DNA from: Monarcha castaneiventris obscurior
Lineage: Eukaryota > Chordata > Aves > Passeriformes > Monarchidae
DNA length: 64,000 nucleotides
Direction of reading: 5' to 3'
Assembly: GCA_026261815.1 (NCBI GenBank)
Contig: JAMPIT010000481.1
Span: 2,789,501 to 2,853,500 of the forward strand
Of this stretch, positions 25,743-40,559 are shown piece after piece; the stretch's first letter is position 1; each line of letters begins with the position of its first letter. The notes beneath the pieces are model-generated. The model did no database searches and was not told where the DNA came from. It was given only the letters and a program-made list of their open reading frames with translations. The translations under genes and the position numbers were made by a program.

Positions 25743-26368
25743 TAAACCCAAATTGCACGCTGGTTAACTGCAGGCAAAGGTGAACTGCAGGCGCGACTGA
25801 ACCGTTCCAGGAGGAATCACTTCAGGTTGGAGGCAGGGAATATCCTGGGGCTGGCGGCACTCGCTGCTCCCGGGAGTTAGTTCCCACACGGAGGTGTGAT
25901 TCTCCCTCGCAGTTATTTTCCTCCAGTGCAGACTTAGTCCTGAAGGGGAGAGTGTTGTCAAAAGAAGGGAAGATCCATCGCTTGGCTTTTCCCACACACA
26001 CCTCCCTCCCCACCCCCAAATCCGATCAGCAACCGGAGCTGCTGTTTTCCAGCTGCAGACGCCTCCCACCCGCCGACAGCTGCCGGCCTCCCCCGGGGCG
26101 CGGGCCGGGGGCGGGCACGGCCCCGCACCGCCCCCGCTCCCCCCGGCAGGTAACAGCAGGGATAGGGCAGCGCATCCTCCCGGGAGCGCCGGGGGAGGCA
26201 CGGTGCTGCTCGTGCTGCTCGGAGTTCATCGCTTTTAAATGACCTGGTCCTGCTGCTCCGTGCCTGACTCCAGGAGGAATCGCTCGTGCGATGATAACGC
26301 GGTTTTTGGATTCAAAGCTGGGCTGCAGACTTGAGAGTCGTTTGGGCTTTTTTTTTTTTATTTCCCAA

Positions 26369-26375
26369 TTTATAT
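26369..26375 (-). promoter_or_regulatory. Candidate TATA-like element upstream of EDN3
   Basis: ATATAAA on the minus strand, about 630 nt upstream of the EDN3 start codon at the edge of the CpG block. A second AT element, ATTTAAAAGC, lies at 26231-26240 inside the block. Endothelin genes often have TATA-type promoters, but choosing between these, or neither, needs transcript 5' ends. Confidence 0.25.
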
Positions 26376-29300
26376 CTGCCACTGAATTCCCTGGATGAAA
26401 TTATCACCAATTTATTAATACTTTCTTTTCCTCATTTGCTTACGAGTACCTCTTTGCAGGCAAACTCACCTAGAGTGTAACACTTAAGACAAATTCCATA
26501 ATGTGTGAAATACCTGATAGCTGAGCCTGGAAGAACACTCCTGCCTGTGGCCCCATTTTTTATCATAGTATCAGCTATTAAGTGATAATTGGTGAGGGTT
26601 TCAGGCAATTGGCTATATCTTTTCCTATAGTAGTATGTGTAGTATATCCTGTTATAGGAAACACATGCTGTAGAGAGCACATGGAGTAAGGTCGCAAACT
26701 TAATTGTGGATATTTTAAACAAAAATGTAATGCTTCACTTAAGAATGTTTCAGTATTAATAGAAAGAGATGTAGCCAAAATTTCTTCTATGTATCATGCC
26801 AATTTAACATATTCACTCAAATCTGGTTTGTGAGTAGAAAACTGGTTGGAGGATCACCCAGGAGTTATCCAAGGGAGGAACACTGTTCTCTACCACCTTG
26901 CATTCTTCTCCAGCCCTGCCCCCAACTCCAGCTTCTGGAGTGGACTATCCAGTAACACTTGCAAAAAAAACCTCATTAAGATGTCATGTTTTGTCAGCTT
27001 GACAAGCCTTGCCTTTTGTCAGTGCCTGAAGATTGAGAGGTTTGTAGTTGACCATATTCCCAGCTGGTCACAAAAGCACCATGGTCATCAGGCAGGGCAA
27101 TAGCCAGAAAGTTCCATTTCTCAGGTTTTGTTGAGCCCACAGCTCTCTGTGGAAGTTTAAATTCCTTCTGTTTCATACAATTTGTGCAAATGACAAGATG
27201 TTCTCATAACAAATACAGGGGGGAGCAGAGCCCCTGTAATGCACTGGATTCAGCAGTGTATGGAAGTTCATGCTTGAGCTGGGAAGGAAGTGCTTGCTTA
27301 CCTTTAGGGATGAGGAACTGCAGTGACCTGAATGTTTGTACCCTTTGTTTTATTGGGTTGGGGGTTTGTGTGTGTTCCAGTCATGCTCCCCAGGCATCAG
27401 CAGAGTTACAGTTCAGCCTCACAGTTCTATGGGTCCTCTGTTTCGGAAAATATTATGGCAAAACATCTCTGAAAAACGAAATTGGTTTGAAGTTATTTCC
27501 ATTTCTTATAGATCTAGAAAAAATTAATTGCTTCAAATCAGGAAGTTCTAGATATCGTACTCTTGTGGTGTTGGATACAGGATTGATTTTGACAAATGCT
27601 AATGATTGCGTTTTAGTTTCTCTGGAAAAGAAAAAGAAAGATTCATTGTGCAATTACTGTTTAACAGAACACTGCAGTGACTAGGAAGTACTGGTTATGT
27701 GTTGCAGGTATTATAAGTAACAATGACATGGATCTAAATGCTGATTCATTCGTTTCATTTTCCTTATTGCAACTGTTACTCATTTTTATAATAATGATGC
27801 AAATTTATTATAGAAATGAGAAATATATAACTGTATCATACATACAGATATGTCATAACAAAAAAAGGTTGTGATGTGTGTGAACTGATTTAATAACATT
27901 TTCCTAAAAAATATTGTTCTGTTTTCTAAATGAAAATTTGAAGGCATCTTCTACATTGCTCTACTTTTTCTTCCGTGTGCTGTTTAATCTCTGTAGAGAC
28001 AGGGGAGACCATATCAGCATCAACTGCTGTGCAAACAAAAGGAGTAATAAAATATATTCTTAAACCAGCTACCAGGGTTCAGAAATTAAGGGCAAGGGTT
28101 TGGCCAAATGACCTCATGTAAGCTTTAGAAGGAGATAAGACATAGACTCTACAGGAAGAAAGATACTCTCATCAAAGTAATTAATACTCCTGGATACTGT
28201 GGGCCTGATTCTCATTTACATTATCAAGTTGTTTGGGTCATATATTACCTAATGACTTGGGAACTTTTTGTTTCATAAATAGAGCAGTCTCAAAACAAGA
28301 AAGCTGGTTAAGGAAATAGCAACAAATAAATTTTAAAAATCCAGGGTCTGTTTCAATTTGGGATAAGAAATAAAAGATATCTGGATTTCATTTTCAGTGA
28401 TATTCACATATGATGCAAAATAGTTTTGTAAATCTGTTTAATGATTATGTTTTCATTTAGTAAAAACAAAAAGGAGTAGTAGCCTTGGAGATAGCACGCA
28501 GAGATTGGAAGCCAACAGATCTAATTCATAGTATTTTTCAGCTTTTCCTTTAAAAGTGTTTTAACTTCATAGATTCCTTTTTCTTTTCCAGTTTCAAGAT
28601 CTTTAGGGTGGATAGGTACTTTGCATAAATCTTGAGAGCCGTGGAAAATATGTGTGGAGTTAATCCTTCTCTTCATCTCTTCAATCTTCCCAATTCCAAC
28701 ATATCCCTTCTTGCCCTTGTGCAGCCCAGCCTGGCAGTGCTGTGAGCTCCAGCTCTTCTCTCCACAGACAATGGGAATTCCCCAGTCCTGGGACACTTCC
28801 TCATTCTTAGGGCCACCCAGGCAGCTGGAGAAAGACAATCAGCAGATCTGCCTCGTTGCTGGGTGTAAATATTGTATATTTGAGAACTTCTAATTGACTG
28901 AAGGGAGAATAATCTCAGGGATGAGGTCAAGGCTGAAGGAGTCCTGGAATGTGGAGCAGCTGAAACAGATGATGTTAAGGAAAGTAAGCTCAGATTCCAG
29001 ATTTTACATGCGAAAACCCAGGACTGCCATTTCAATTAGGAACATAATCTTGGGTTTGTTTAGTACTCCTCTGCCCCTTGTATCCCTGCTTTATACATCC
29101 ACTCCTGTGATTGTGGGGCAATCAGAGTCCCCAGCAGTAATTCCACAGCTTTTAACCTTCATCATACAGGTGACTACACAAAGCAGTTGTGAGTTACAAA
29201 GAAGTTCCAGATGTGTTTAAGTAAAGTTGGTTACTGAGAGAAACCACTTTAAAAGCCGAGTTCTAGGATGTATTTACAGGAGTAATAAAGCCCGTAGTTA

Positions 29301-32300
29301 AAAGGTAGGGTAAGGTTTCAGCAGCAGTGCAAGATTTTTTGGCACTGATGCCTGTTCTTACAGCTTCACAGCAGCCAGGAGGAAAGCCTGATCAATACAG
29401 ATATGGTACTAAATAAAGACAACCAATCTAGTGCTTTATAAACCATTCATATCTCTTTTCCCACCCTCTTGCTTCCTTCTTAGTCACCATGTTCTTTAGT
29501 GTTATTGAAAGAAAAGGTCATATTAAGCTGCAAGCACTGTGTTTAGTAGCACACTCTGCATCACTGTCACAAAGCAAGCAACTTCATAGTGTAGCTGACA
29601 TTGGAAAAATGTGCTGAAATCAGTAGGTTCTCAAGAAAACCTTATCTTCTGATTATTATTTGTTACTTTTTGCTAGAGTTCTATAGGCAGAAAGCTGAAG
29701 TTAATCTTGTCTCCTCTCGTGTTTCAGACAGCCCCATTCAGAGCCCTTTGATGTCAGTGCAAAGAATCCCATTTTTAGTGGCCTTTGAACCAGATGTAGT
29801 AAAAGGGCAACTGAGCATTTGTAGGGGTTGCAATTGGGTAACTTGCTTAAAGGAGGAGGGTTGGGATACTCGTTTCTGTTTTCCCATTTTTAAAATTACT
29901 TTTAGTATTTATATACCATTAAGAGTAATGTAGATACTTGGTAAACAATGAAGAGGACAAATGCCTCAGCTCTGACCATATTTCACTATATTTAGATAAA
30001 AACAAAGTAAAGAAGGAGGTCTGTGGCTGTTTTTCAGGCACACTAATTTAATGATTCCTGCTTGTTACAGCTATTGTGAAATTTAGGAAGGAGTTTGCAT
30101 AAGATAACATATCCTGCTGTTGTAATGTACTGGAGACAGGGCTCAGATCTCTGGATAAGGAATGCTGCAAAAATCCTAAGTGTTATTATCACTACACACC
30201 ACTCTCCCCAGGATCTGAACCTGACCTCCCTTCCTTGATCCAAACAATCTCTGTCTTTGTGAAAATAACAGGATTTTACAGGAAGAGAATTTTCTATAAT
30301 TATTACATGAAACAGTTTTTTTCCTTGACATTTATTCACATTTGGGCATGTTACTGAACAAAGAGAATTCCATATCAAAATATGATCAATCTGAATACTT
30401 CTTGTATTTGTAAAGAATGGACAGGGAGCTGCCAGCAAATTAGAAGCTGGAGGTGAAACACTGAGGTGGTTGTCTTGCCAAAAGGACTTCACACATTTGA
30501 AAATGAGCAAGGACTTGGGAGGGACAGCTTGTTTCTGGAGGTGCACTGGCAGGGAAGAAAACCCGAGTACCAAAACAAATAATTTTGAGCAGAAGTCACT
30601 CTGGAGGGTGATGTGGAGAGGGAGGGAGTGGTGTGCATGTATAAGGGTTTGGGTTCTGGCCTGGTTTTCCTTCCTCAGCAGATTGGTAGGAAACTTGTGG
30701 TCAATCATTGGTAGCGTGAGTGGCTGGGGGAGTCTGGAGTCCTGGGAGGAGAGGGAGGTGTAAAGATAAGCTGGAAGAAGGGGCCTTGAGACTGGGGATG
30801 TCGCCAAGGCTATGGCTGACCCTCAGGTTATTATACAAAAAGTGAAATCCACACACTTCTCTGACAGCTCCTCCTTGGGAGAGCCCCTTCTTGGAGCTGA
30901 AGCCTGCCTGGATGCCTTCGAAGAGGCATTTTTTTTGCATTTGTTGAAGAAACAAAGGACCAGAAGCCCCGAATCCACTGTCCTGCCTGGAGCAGAGTCT
31001 GCAGGGAGCAGTGCCCTGGGCTGCTGGGGAGGTGAGTGTTGGCCAGTGCAATTTCTGTGCCCTGGGAGCTGATGGAGCAGCAGTGGGGGGGGCACTGGGG
31101 CACTTTTTACAGCTCCTTTTGAGCAGAGATGCAGCAGCTTGGGTGGAATAAAAGCCTAAAGCTTGTGCTGCAAATCATGTGGTTCATAGCCCTTCTGGCT
31201 GTGAAGAGCTTTACAACATCTGCTGGCTTTTAATTAAGAACACAAATTTTGCAGAAATGCTTGGCCCCTCTGGGTTTTGATGATTCCTGTTTGCCTGGTT
31301 AAGCACTTTCAGGGCTTTTCTTTTGCTGTGGCTCTGTGATGTGACCTGCAGGTGACTGCAAGTATTTAAAATACCCTGTGTTGGAGCCATGATGGACAGG
31401 AATATCTATTTACAAATCCATAGGTGAGACAGGTGTTTTCTAACAGCCAGTCTTGTTACATAATAAGGGCAGTCTGGAGCAAAACTTAATGTAATGTGTG
31501 GTGCAAAAAATGTGCACATTGATGGCAAAAACCTGATTTATTTTATATTATGAGCCCAGGTGGACCAGACTGTTAATGCACAGCAGTCGGAATACTGTGT
31601 GACAATCATTTATTCACCCATGCAAAAACCAAACAGGCTGGTCATAATTACCTTTATTCTGTGGCAAATCTCCTCTTCAGATTTGTACTTAACAACATTT
31701 GTAAGAGATTAATGTTTCTGGTGCTGCTTTGTAGTATAAAGAAAAGTTCTGCAGCAGTTACCAGCTACTAATGAAGTTAATGACTCATCACAACTTCTTG
31801 GTAAATCAAATTTTAAAGAGAAATACAGGTCTGACCATTTCTTTTTTGGGAAGATCCACAGCTGAGACTCATCAGTTTAGCAACAACCTTGACACCATGT
31901 TTGAATATATAACCTTTCCTCTACCCAAGTAACTTATCTCTCACTAAGAAAAGACTTTCAGAGAGAAATAAACAAGTGTCTGCCTGTATGAACTAGTAAA
32001 GGGAAAATAAAATGAAAAATGAACTTGTATTATTTAAACAGTGTGACATGACAAACTGCAAGTGCTGCTCATACCTAGCCCTCTGAGAGCAGCTTGCTTT
32101 GTTGATAAGCTTTGATTGAACCTGAACCTTTAGTTCCTGAACCTAGTTTTGTGAATAAATTACATTTTGCAGTGGCATGGTATTACAATTCTCCAGATTT
32201 GTTGGGATGAAATGGCACAAATGTTTGAACACAAAGACAAGGCCAGGATGGGCATCAGTGTTGTGAGTGATCTGTCAGCCCTCTGGGATTATTCCCGTTT

Positions 32301-35300
32301 GGTGCAGTAGGTTAAATCATTCCAGTCCTTGGAAAGGCTGTCTGGGGGCTCAGGGGGCTGTAAAATCTGGGATAACACCTGCAGCTCTTGTGTGCAGGTT
32401 GTGTGGCCTAGGGCTGGTGCAGGATTGACCAAGTGAGGTTAAGGAAGCTCATGCATTGCCAAAGTGCATGTGCAGCATTCCAGCCCTTCCTGCAGTGCTC
32501 AGGGTGCGCAGCTGGGTCTGTGCATTCTAAAATTCAGCTTAGGTGTGCATTACAGGCCCAGCATGTCTTATGGCAAAGAGGTAATTGCCAGGCTGATCCA
32601 GGTTACCAAGTTGTTTTCAGCTTGAGGTGCTGTTGGTAAATAACAGATGGCACAGATATCCAAAGCAGCCCTAGTTATGAAATTCATGTCTCTGGCAATG
32701 TGGTGTTTAGTCTGGTTTGCTGGAAGAGTAAGAGTTGACAGCATCTTCCTTGATGGTTCAAAAGGAACAGCCCTTTCCAGAAGAGGCCGAGATCTGCAAA
32801 ATAAACACAGGGAGTTACAAGATGAACATAAACCTAATGTAACATGGGAATTCTGAATCTATTTATCTGTTCTCATTGACATGGTTGTGCTTATTGTGGA
32901 GGGTCTTGACCTCACATTCAGCTTATGAACACAAGCCTGGGAATAAGAGCAGTGCAGAACCTTAGGCACGGCAGGATTTCTGTACACTTTGTACGTTTAA
33001 GTACATGAGTTACCTTCTGTGTGCCTGAAACATCAGGGTAAGAAGAGAGGTAGTACCATACAACCTGCATGGAAGTTTTGAATGCAGCTGATGGAGCTTT
33101 CTCACATTTCCACAACTGCCTTTCACTCTCCCTTATCACGGTTGGCAAAGCAAGTTTCAGTAAATCAGATTATAAAGAAAGAGTGGGTGCCAAAAGGATG
33201 TTCTCCATGAGCTCCTAGGGAGGAATACTGGGGCATCAGCCAGAACAAGGCAGGGAAGGTAGCAGTGTTTTGTGGGGAAATGGGAAAGATAATGAGGAAA
33301 AACCATAGGCAAAGGATGGAGAAAAGAGAAAGCTAACTCACTTTTCAAGGAAGTATCTTTTCTATTACAAAGACGACAGAAGCAGAAAGGAGGAGGAATA
33401 AACAAAAAGATACAATAGGATATCAGTTGGGGATGTAGAGAAAAGGAATAAAGAAAAGGGGTAAAGGAAGAAAGTGAGATGTTAATCTCTGGCCAAGGGT
33501 AAAGTCTATCCGTCCAGAAGCATGAATGGGATTTTGCTTCTGCTTTTTGCCTCTGTGTGCTTCTTTAAAGCAAAGACCTAAGCAGGCACCAGACTGTTGA
33601 GAGTAGTTGGCTGTCATTTGAACTTCCCAGGTACTCTGCTATTTCCCCGCTGAAAATTCTTCAGCTGCAAACATTTTCAAGCCATGTTTGTATTGTTACG
33701 GTCTTGGAGAAAGGGGAGAGTCTGGGATAACTTCTTATTACAGTGTTACTTTTCAGATATTTTAGAAAATACATTGTGGAAAACATTGAAAAAAAAATTG
33801 AGGCAAATTAGAAAAAAAAAAGGCAAGTTCAAAAAGCTGTTTCATTCTTTGAAGGACTCGATGAGGGACGGAATGAAGAAGGACTGGAATTTGTACAACT
33901 CCAAGAGCCTGGCTGCATTCCTTTGTCAGTATTTTTATTGACTCTCATTTCCAAAGAAACAATGATGCTTCAAGCTGTTCTCTGGAGCCTGGGTATACCT
34001 TGCTGACCTAAGGAGACACAATGCACCACAGTTGTTAGCAAGGGTCGTGTATGGTGTTTGAACTGGAACAAAAGAGCTGGGATCATACTTCTCTTACTCT
34101 GAAGGGCAATTGTTTCCATGCCTTTCCAGTTTTGAGTAACGGCATTTCACACATTAGAAAGGCCATAATGTAATTTATTATCCCTGGCTCTGGAGTAATT
34201 TATTATTGTTTTGACATTTCTCCTTTTACTGTTTTATCTTTTCTCACTCAAGGAATAGAGTGGTAGGAGTCAGAGTTTCTGCTTTTGATACTTGCAATTT
34301 TGCCAGCAAAGTTTAACCTAATGTGTATATGAGTTAAAGCCAGACTGGTAGTGACTCTATAATGACAAATAGCTGAAGAGGACACAGGACACTTGTATTC
34401 ACTTTGTGATGAGTCAGAATCTGCAGGCAAGGATTTTATATGTCCATCATTGCCATAATAGTGACAGGCAGAAAATCACAGACTATAGGGTAGCTGCAAA
34501 AAGGACGATGAGGATTATTATAGGCTCCAGTTAAATAGCATAAAATATGAATTAAATAATGGTTATCTGCTTTTCCACTAAATCTCATCGGTGTCTGACC
34601 AGCTAGAGTGTCATTCAGGTACATTTATTTGCTTTTAGTTACTCTGAGAAAAGATGCATGAGTTATTAATGAATTGTAACTACTGCTTTCAAATGGTTTA
34701 TATCTCGAGTTCTGAAAATGCACTGAGGCCTTAAAATGTGCAGAATACAATAGAAAAAGTAAAAAGGGTGGCATTGAGAACAAGGAGATGTGAGCAAGCA
34801 AAGATTGTTATACAGCTGGAAACTGGCCACCCAAGAAGATCTGGCAGAGAAAGTAAGGTATTAATAGCATTATTAATCTACTGAGTTTTACTGCCAGTAA
34901 AATAAGTAGAGAAAGCAAGATCAAGGAGGAGAAGTTATGAGGCAGCAACACAAATAATGTAACAAATTTACAGTTCTCGGGGGTATTGTGATTATGGTTC
35001 CTGTTACCAAACTGTGAGTGTACACAAGGACAGCAGCTGTGCCAAATGTCCACATTCTGCAGTTCGCAGTGGGATAAAGGGCATGACACTGTTTAAACTC
35101 AGTACTCTTCTCACATGTAGTAAATCCTCCATAATTATTTACTACAGAAGCCATTTTTTGTGGGTTTGGGGGGAGGGGTTGAATGCTGAGTTAATTAATG
35201 CATTTCTTCTGCTCTCACTCTGCAGAGTTCTGGCACCATTGGCACTGGGCCACTGGGACTTCTTGTCCATTTGGCCAAAAACTAAAAGTTGTTTTCCTGA

Positions 35301-38300
35301 AATTCTGGAGTGATTTTTTTTCAGACAAACAGTTCCTGTGATTTCAGAATGTCTGAGACTGTCATTCATGAGAAGGCTGGGTCACAGTTCAAACTGTTTC
35401 TGAAGGAACAGTTTTCTTTCCAGTCCATCACCACTCAAGGCAATGCCACACCAGGCGCTGGAAGCCTCCATTGTGCTTCCAGCCTGTGTTTCACAGCAGT
35501 GCCTTGGCAGAAACATGTTAAGCTTTAATTAAAGGGGCTTGTTTTATTTGTATGAAGAAAATTCTGCCCTGACTCTGAGGTTTTCTAATGAAGTTCAGAC
35601 TTATTTACCAGTTTTCAGTGAAAACCTTTATTTGCTATTTTATTTAGTTGCTCTTGCCTTTCTGACAGTCACCACGGCGCCACATAATGATTCTATGGTA
35701 AATTTTTCCGTATATGCTTTTTGGAGTTGAAGGACAGACTCCAGGAGCATTTGGCCTCCCTGAAAATGACATCAAGCCCTTTTATTTTTATTTTATTTTA
35801 ACGTTTGGTTTGTAGCATCAACTTAAAGGGCCAAAAGAGAAAGGTGTGTTTGTTTGGTCCCACTGCATGTGCATAAGAAGTGGTTGTTTCTTTTCTCTGT
35901 TCTGATTGTTCCTGCTCAAGACAGGTTTACACAGTTGGAAAACTGAAGGTGAGATAGTTTAGAAAAGATTGGCTAAACCAGGAAAATTATGGCCCAGGCT
36001 ATTCCACATTAGCTGGCTTAAGAAAGGAGAGAAGAAAAAACCCAACGCATTGGTGATTTCAGAGCCTATTAGAGACACATCAGGGCTCCTATGGATGGAT
36101 TGAGAACAGATGCAGATTTCAGGCTATAGGCCAAATAAATACAATATCTGGGACAATAACTTCAACACATAAGACTAACAAAATATCATATCTTTTGGGG
36201 GAACAAACATATTTTTAAAATAAACAGATGAGACCTATCAACAAAGCACATGTAGCTAGAATTTCTTAGGAATATGAAAAGCAGACTATGAAAAAATCAT
36301 TTGGAATAAGAGAATAGAAACAGATGAGCAGGAGAACTGAAACTTAGTACATTAGCTGTCAGAGAACCATCACTCCCTTTTTGGTTCCTCAGAAGCAGAG
36401 GCGGACACAGAGCTTTCCTCTGCTGCTTCAACTTCTTTCCTCTTAGGAAAAATCTGTTGTTTAGTTTGAAAATTCACATCTGTTTTATACAAACTCCATG
36501 AGTATTTTAAACTTCAGCTATAAATGCTGTTAAGACATCATTTGCTGCTCACAGGATGGTTTATGATTGGGATCACGTACTCCCTTCTCGAATCAGGACA
36601 TTAAGCCAGAATTCCCCATCTTGATAATTATCTCTGAAATCAGTGACAAACTGAGTCTCATCATCTGTAAGCTGGGCTCTGCCAAGGGTTCCAGGCTGCT
36701 GGTCACTCCCAGTCACCACATGAGCTCAGGAAGAAGAGGAATTTGCTGGGAATCCAAAGATACCAGCCTCGAGAGACAGGGAGAGCTTTGGCATTACAGG
36801 TTTATTTTTTTAACTTGTCTGTTTGTAAGTAATTTGTTTGTTTTCAAAATCTTCCTACTTCCCTTTCCCCAAACTAACTTAAACCCAAGCAAGCATCCTG
36901 TTTAAAAGTAAATAAATAAACAAAAAATCTAGCTATGTAATCAAATCTCAAGTATGTTGCTTATGTAAGTGATCTGAACTAAGTCAGCATGAAAAATCCA
37001 GAGTTCGGGCATTTTATCCCATTAAGTTCTAGGTTTTGATTTTAAAAAGATTTTTCTTTGTTTGTTGTAGACACCTTTGAAAAACAGTTGCTGCACATGG
37101 ATAGAGCCTTTTGAGGTATTTTCTAATCTCCCTCCAACATTGCAGGCCCCTGTCTTGGGGGTGTATCTAGACATTTGCTTTTGTGTCTTTCTTCCTCCCA
37201 GGGTTACTCAGAATCTCTTGGGTCTAAAGCAAGTCCAGGTTGCTTTACCCTCCAGAAACTGCAGAGACAGCAATGCAGGAAACTGAACCAAACCTTTTAG
37301 GTTCAATCCTGATAGATATTTTCCATGATGATTTAGAAAGTCACCATCTCTTTCCAGCTTTGAGTCACAGCTGCCACTGAAGAGGGGCTGGTAATTCCCC
37401 ACCTTGAAGAACTGTATCTTGAATAAGCCAAAAAGTTGAAAAAAGCTGCATCTTGCATAAGCTTGAAGCATCTTTGCCCTGCTTCATTGGTATTTTGAAA
37501 AATGATTTTTTGTTAAAGCTCAATGATTGGAGTTAGACTTCAGTAGTCATACAGAATAAAAGCTCTGTGTTTGGGGCATTTGCAATGCATGGTTGGTTTT
37601 ATTTTCCTCTTAATTTTTGTGTGCTGGCTGTATTTACATTTTATGCCCAGATGGTTTTCTTTAACTTCTTAGTATAACTTACGTGTAACATCTTGCAAAA
37701 GCTTTGTTTTCTTGATTTATGCCTCTGTGTTTGAATAGTTTGAAAACTTTGTTAGGGCACCTAATGGGGAAACTGCTTTTTAGCACTGTGGATGGTTGTT
37801 CTCTGTCAACAGAGAACTGGAAACTTGTGGTTTGTGTGTGTTGTTGGACAGAATTACCCTCATGTCATGCTGGGGGTTTATAATTTATCCTTGAAGAAGC
37901 CTAAAACCTTTACTCCCAATTGAAACTCTTCTTTCTTAGCTCTGAAATCAAGGATCAAGTAAGCAATTTACATTTTTCATAAGGGAACAGATTCTTACCA
38001 TATAATAAAATGCCATAGTAGATGCCAAGGCCTGTATGACAAAGAAAAAAGATCAAACTTATGAGCTGATATGTGTGACATCAACTATTCATGAAAGGAA
38101 AATCCAGCTTTAGGTAGAATTAAAAGTGCTCATTGGGTAGATAAAAAGCCTGTAAATACCACTGGCTATAACCATTTTGTACACAGCGTTATCTGAAAGA
38201 AAATGTTGTAAAGAAATATTTCTAGAAAATTCTAAATTTACTCTGCAATCTGATGTGCAAGTCAGATGTCCTGCATTGTAAGAGAGAATTTTGTTCTATG

Positions 38301-40559
38301 AGTAAAAGCTTTGTAATGGCAGCCTGAAAAATTAGGATGTATAGAAATCCATTGTGTTAAATTGAACTGGCAGTTGAGGGTGTTCTCAACACAGAGTAAC
38401 AGAGGTTTTCTCTCTTCTGCATCTGGGGAGAGCCTGAGGGCTTTTGAGATTACTTGAAAGATGAAGTAAAATTGTGAATGAAATTATGCAGCTGGCACAA
38501 GGAACTGATTTCCTATCAATTATGATTATGCCAGTTATAAAGTAGTTTAACTGCATTGACTACTAAGTATTTCTCTTCCACTGTTGAACAAAGTGAACTA
38601 GAAATATTCACCAGCAGTGGAGCTCACACGTTCTCTTGAAATTTGCTGTTGCCAGAGTTCCATTTCATCCCTCTTTTAGGGGAAAGAAGAGTAGAAAAGC
38701 ATCTCATTTTTGTATAATGTAAATGTAATAGAAATCAGGCCAAATACATCAAATTTTCTGTAAATGTGCCACCTAAACTGCTGAAGTCTGAGCTACAGTG
38801 GTAAAGTGAAGATGTTGGCAGTTAGACCTTTCCTGCCCACTGAGAGCTTTTCAGGGAGGCAGGACTTCTGTGCAGCCCCAAGGAGATGAGGTCTGTTCCC
38901 TACTTCCAGTCTGAAAATCTTTTCATACACATTTGTTTGCATCTCCCACCCCCTTCAGCCAGTGCTTAGAGGAAAGTACAATGTTAAATTCACTATGTTG
39001 GCAAAATGTCATTAGAAGAGTTGGAAGCAGGAGTTTTCACAGAATCAGGATTTGGAAGTTTTGTAAACCTGCTCTCTGCACTCATCTCAAACCCCAGCAC
39101 ATGCCAACACTAGGAACAACCTCAGGCATGATGGGATCTGCAGCTTTGAGTGGAAGAACAAGTCTTACTTTCATTGACCACAACCTTTGTGCTTGCCAGG
39201 GTCATACAACCCTGCAGACCAGCATTGGTAAAGTATGAATTTTTCTAAATCAATCTTATGATTGATTCATTTAGTGGGAGAATTCAAATCCTTTCAGTCT
39301 GTTAAAAGATGATTAGGATTTCATTGCTTTTAGGACTTCTTTACGTTTCTCTTTTTTTTGCAGAATAGCAAATGATTTCCCACAACAACAGAAAAAAAAA
39401 GACTCATAGGCTGAGGATCCCTTGGAGCCATTTACTGCATTCTGTATTATTTTTTTATTTTGGAGTTGATTGTGTTTAATGCAGATTTGTGGTCTGTTTT
39501 AAGTTGTGATGTTAATTCTCCCTGCATCCCATAATTGTGATTTCTCACTTGGGGGGAGGGGAGAGTACCTGTGAATACATTCCAGTTCTGTAAGGCTCCC
39601 TTTAGGAATGCTGCTGGAACACCAGCTCCGAGCCTTCCCAGAAGAATGTGGGATGAATTTAACTTTTCCAGGGGCAAAGATATTTAAAGCAATACAAGCT
39701 ATGTAAAGAACTTAGGGATAGTCAACTACATAGTTTTGTGTTGACTCCAGCTCTCTTATTGTCACGCAGTGATCGAGGCGGGGGGGAATATTCATGTGAG
39801 GACACGTGAAAAAATGGCTTTTTCCCTTTGTATATCTTAGGGGTTTTTTTAGACTTGGCCTTACTGCAACATTGTTACTGTTGCTATAGTCCAATCTGGA
39901 ATCTTTCCATCAAAATAGCATTTGATCACTGACTTCTAAATGGTTCATATCTCATTGTTCTGAAATTTGTCACATCCAGAGCTTGGGAGGCAAAGTAAAT
40001 CCCATTTAATTTTAGATCGATTCTTTGCTATGCTGAACGACAGATTTGGTTTTGTTTTGGCTTAAGATTTCTATTGATTTCTGACGCCAGAAACATGAGG
40101 GAGTTGCAGGGATGGGTGGCAGAGTCACCTCAGAGAATGGCTCAAGTGACCTGGTGTGGGATGAGTGCCTTGCTGCAGCCTGAGACACACTGTGTTACCC
40201 TAGGGACAATGCCAGCAATGCACTGCAGGTGCTCTGGAGCTTCCCTCTAGGAAGGCCATGGCAGGCTGTGCTTCCAGCCCTGGACAGTCGATTCCAGGTG
40301 CACTGCACGCCCCTCCAAGGGAAAGCAAAGTGTGGCCTGCCCTCCACTGCCAAAGGGGTTGAGGAAGGTGCATGAGGAGTGTCGCTTGTGGCACCACTCC
40401 AGTTCCTATTCAAGGTCCAGCATGTCCCAAACAGCAGCAGTTGGTGGCTCTTAAATTGTTGTTTAACCCTAAACAAGACCTGGGACACATCCAGCCACGC
40501 GCTGCTGCCCAGCAATAGCACTGGGCTGCTTTTAGCATCCATGGGATATCCAAAACCTT

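Larger units (their letters stand above)
24850..26300. promoter_or_regulatory. CpG-rich island over EDN3 promoter and first exons
   Basis: CpG density rises sharply from about 24850 (the GCACGCTCGC region) to about 26290, against AT-rich flanks on both sides. The block covers the start of intron 2, exons 1 and 2, intron 1 and about 500 bp upstream of the start codon. GC boxes (GGGGCGG-type, near 26105-26135) and CAGCTG E-boxes near 26050 and 26080 are visible. This fits a CpG-island promoter for EDN3. The transcription start itself is not determined. Confidence 0.7.

Noticed and set aside
25092..25751. Single continuous 219-codon reading of EDN3 exons 1 and 2
   Set aside because: It begins at a TTG and runs through intron 1, giving a polyphenylalanine tract. 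Good GT and AG sites at 25690 and 25313, with the known endothelin exon structure, favour splicing.
24790..26242. Several 100-280-codon frames on both strands over the EDN3 CpG block
   Set aside because: High GC content depletes stop codons, so overlapping long frames appear in every direction. None matches a protein family except the endothelin frame.
30043..30807. 254-codon open frame on the minus strand in the intergenic region
   Set aside because: It starts at TTG rather than ATG, has no recognisable family, domain or splice context, and fits a chance frame in mixed-composition DNA.
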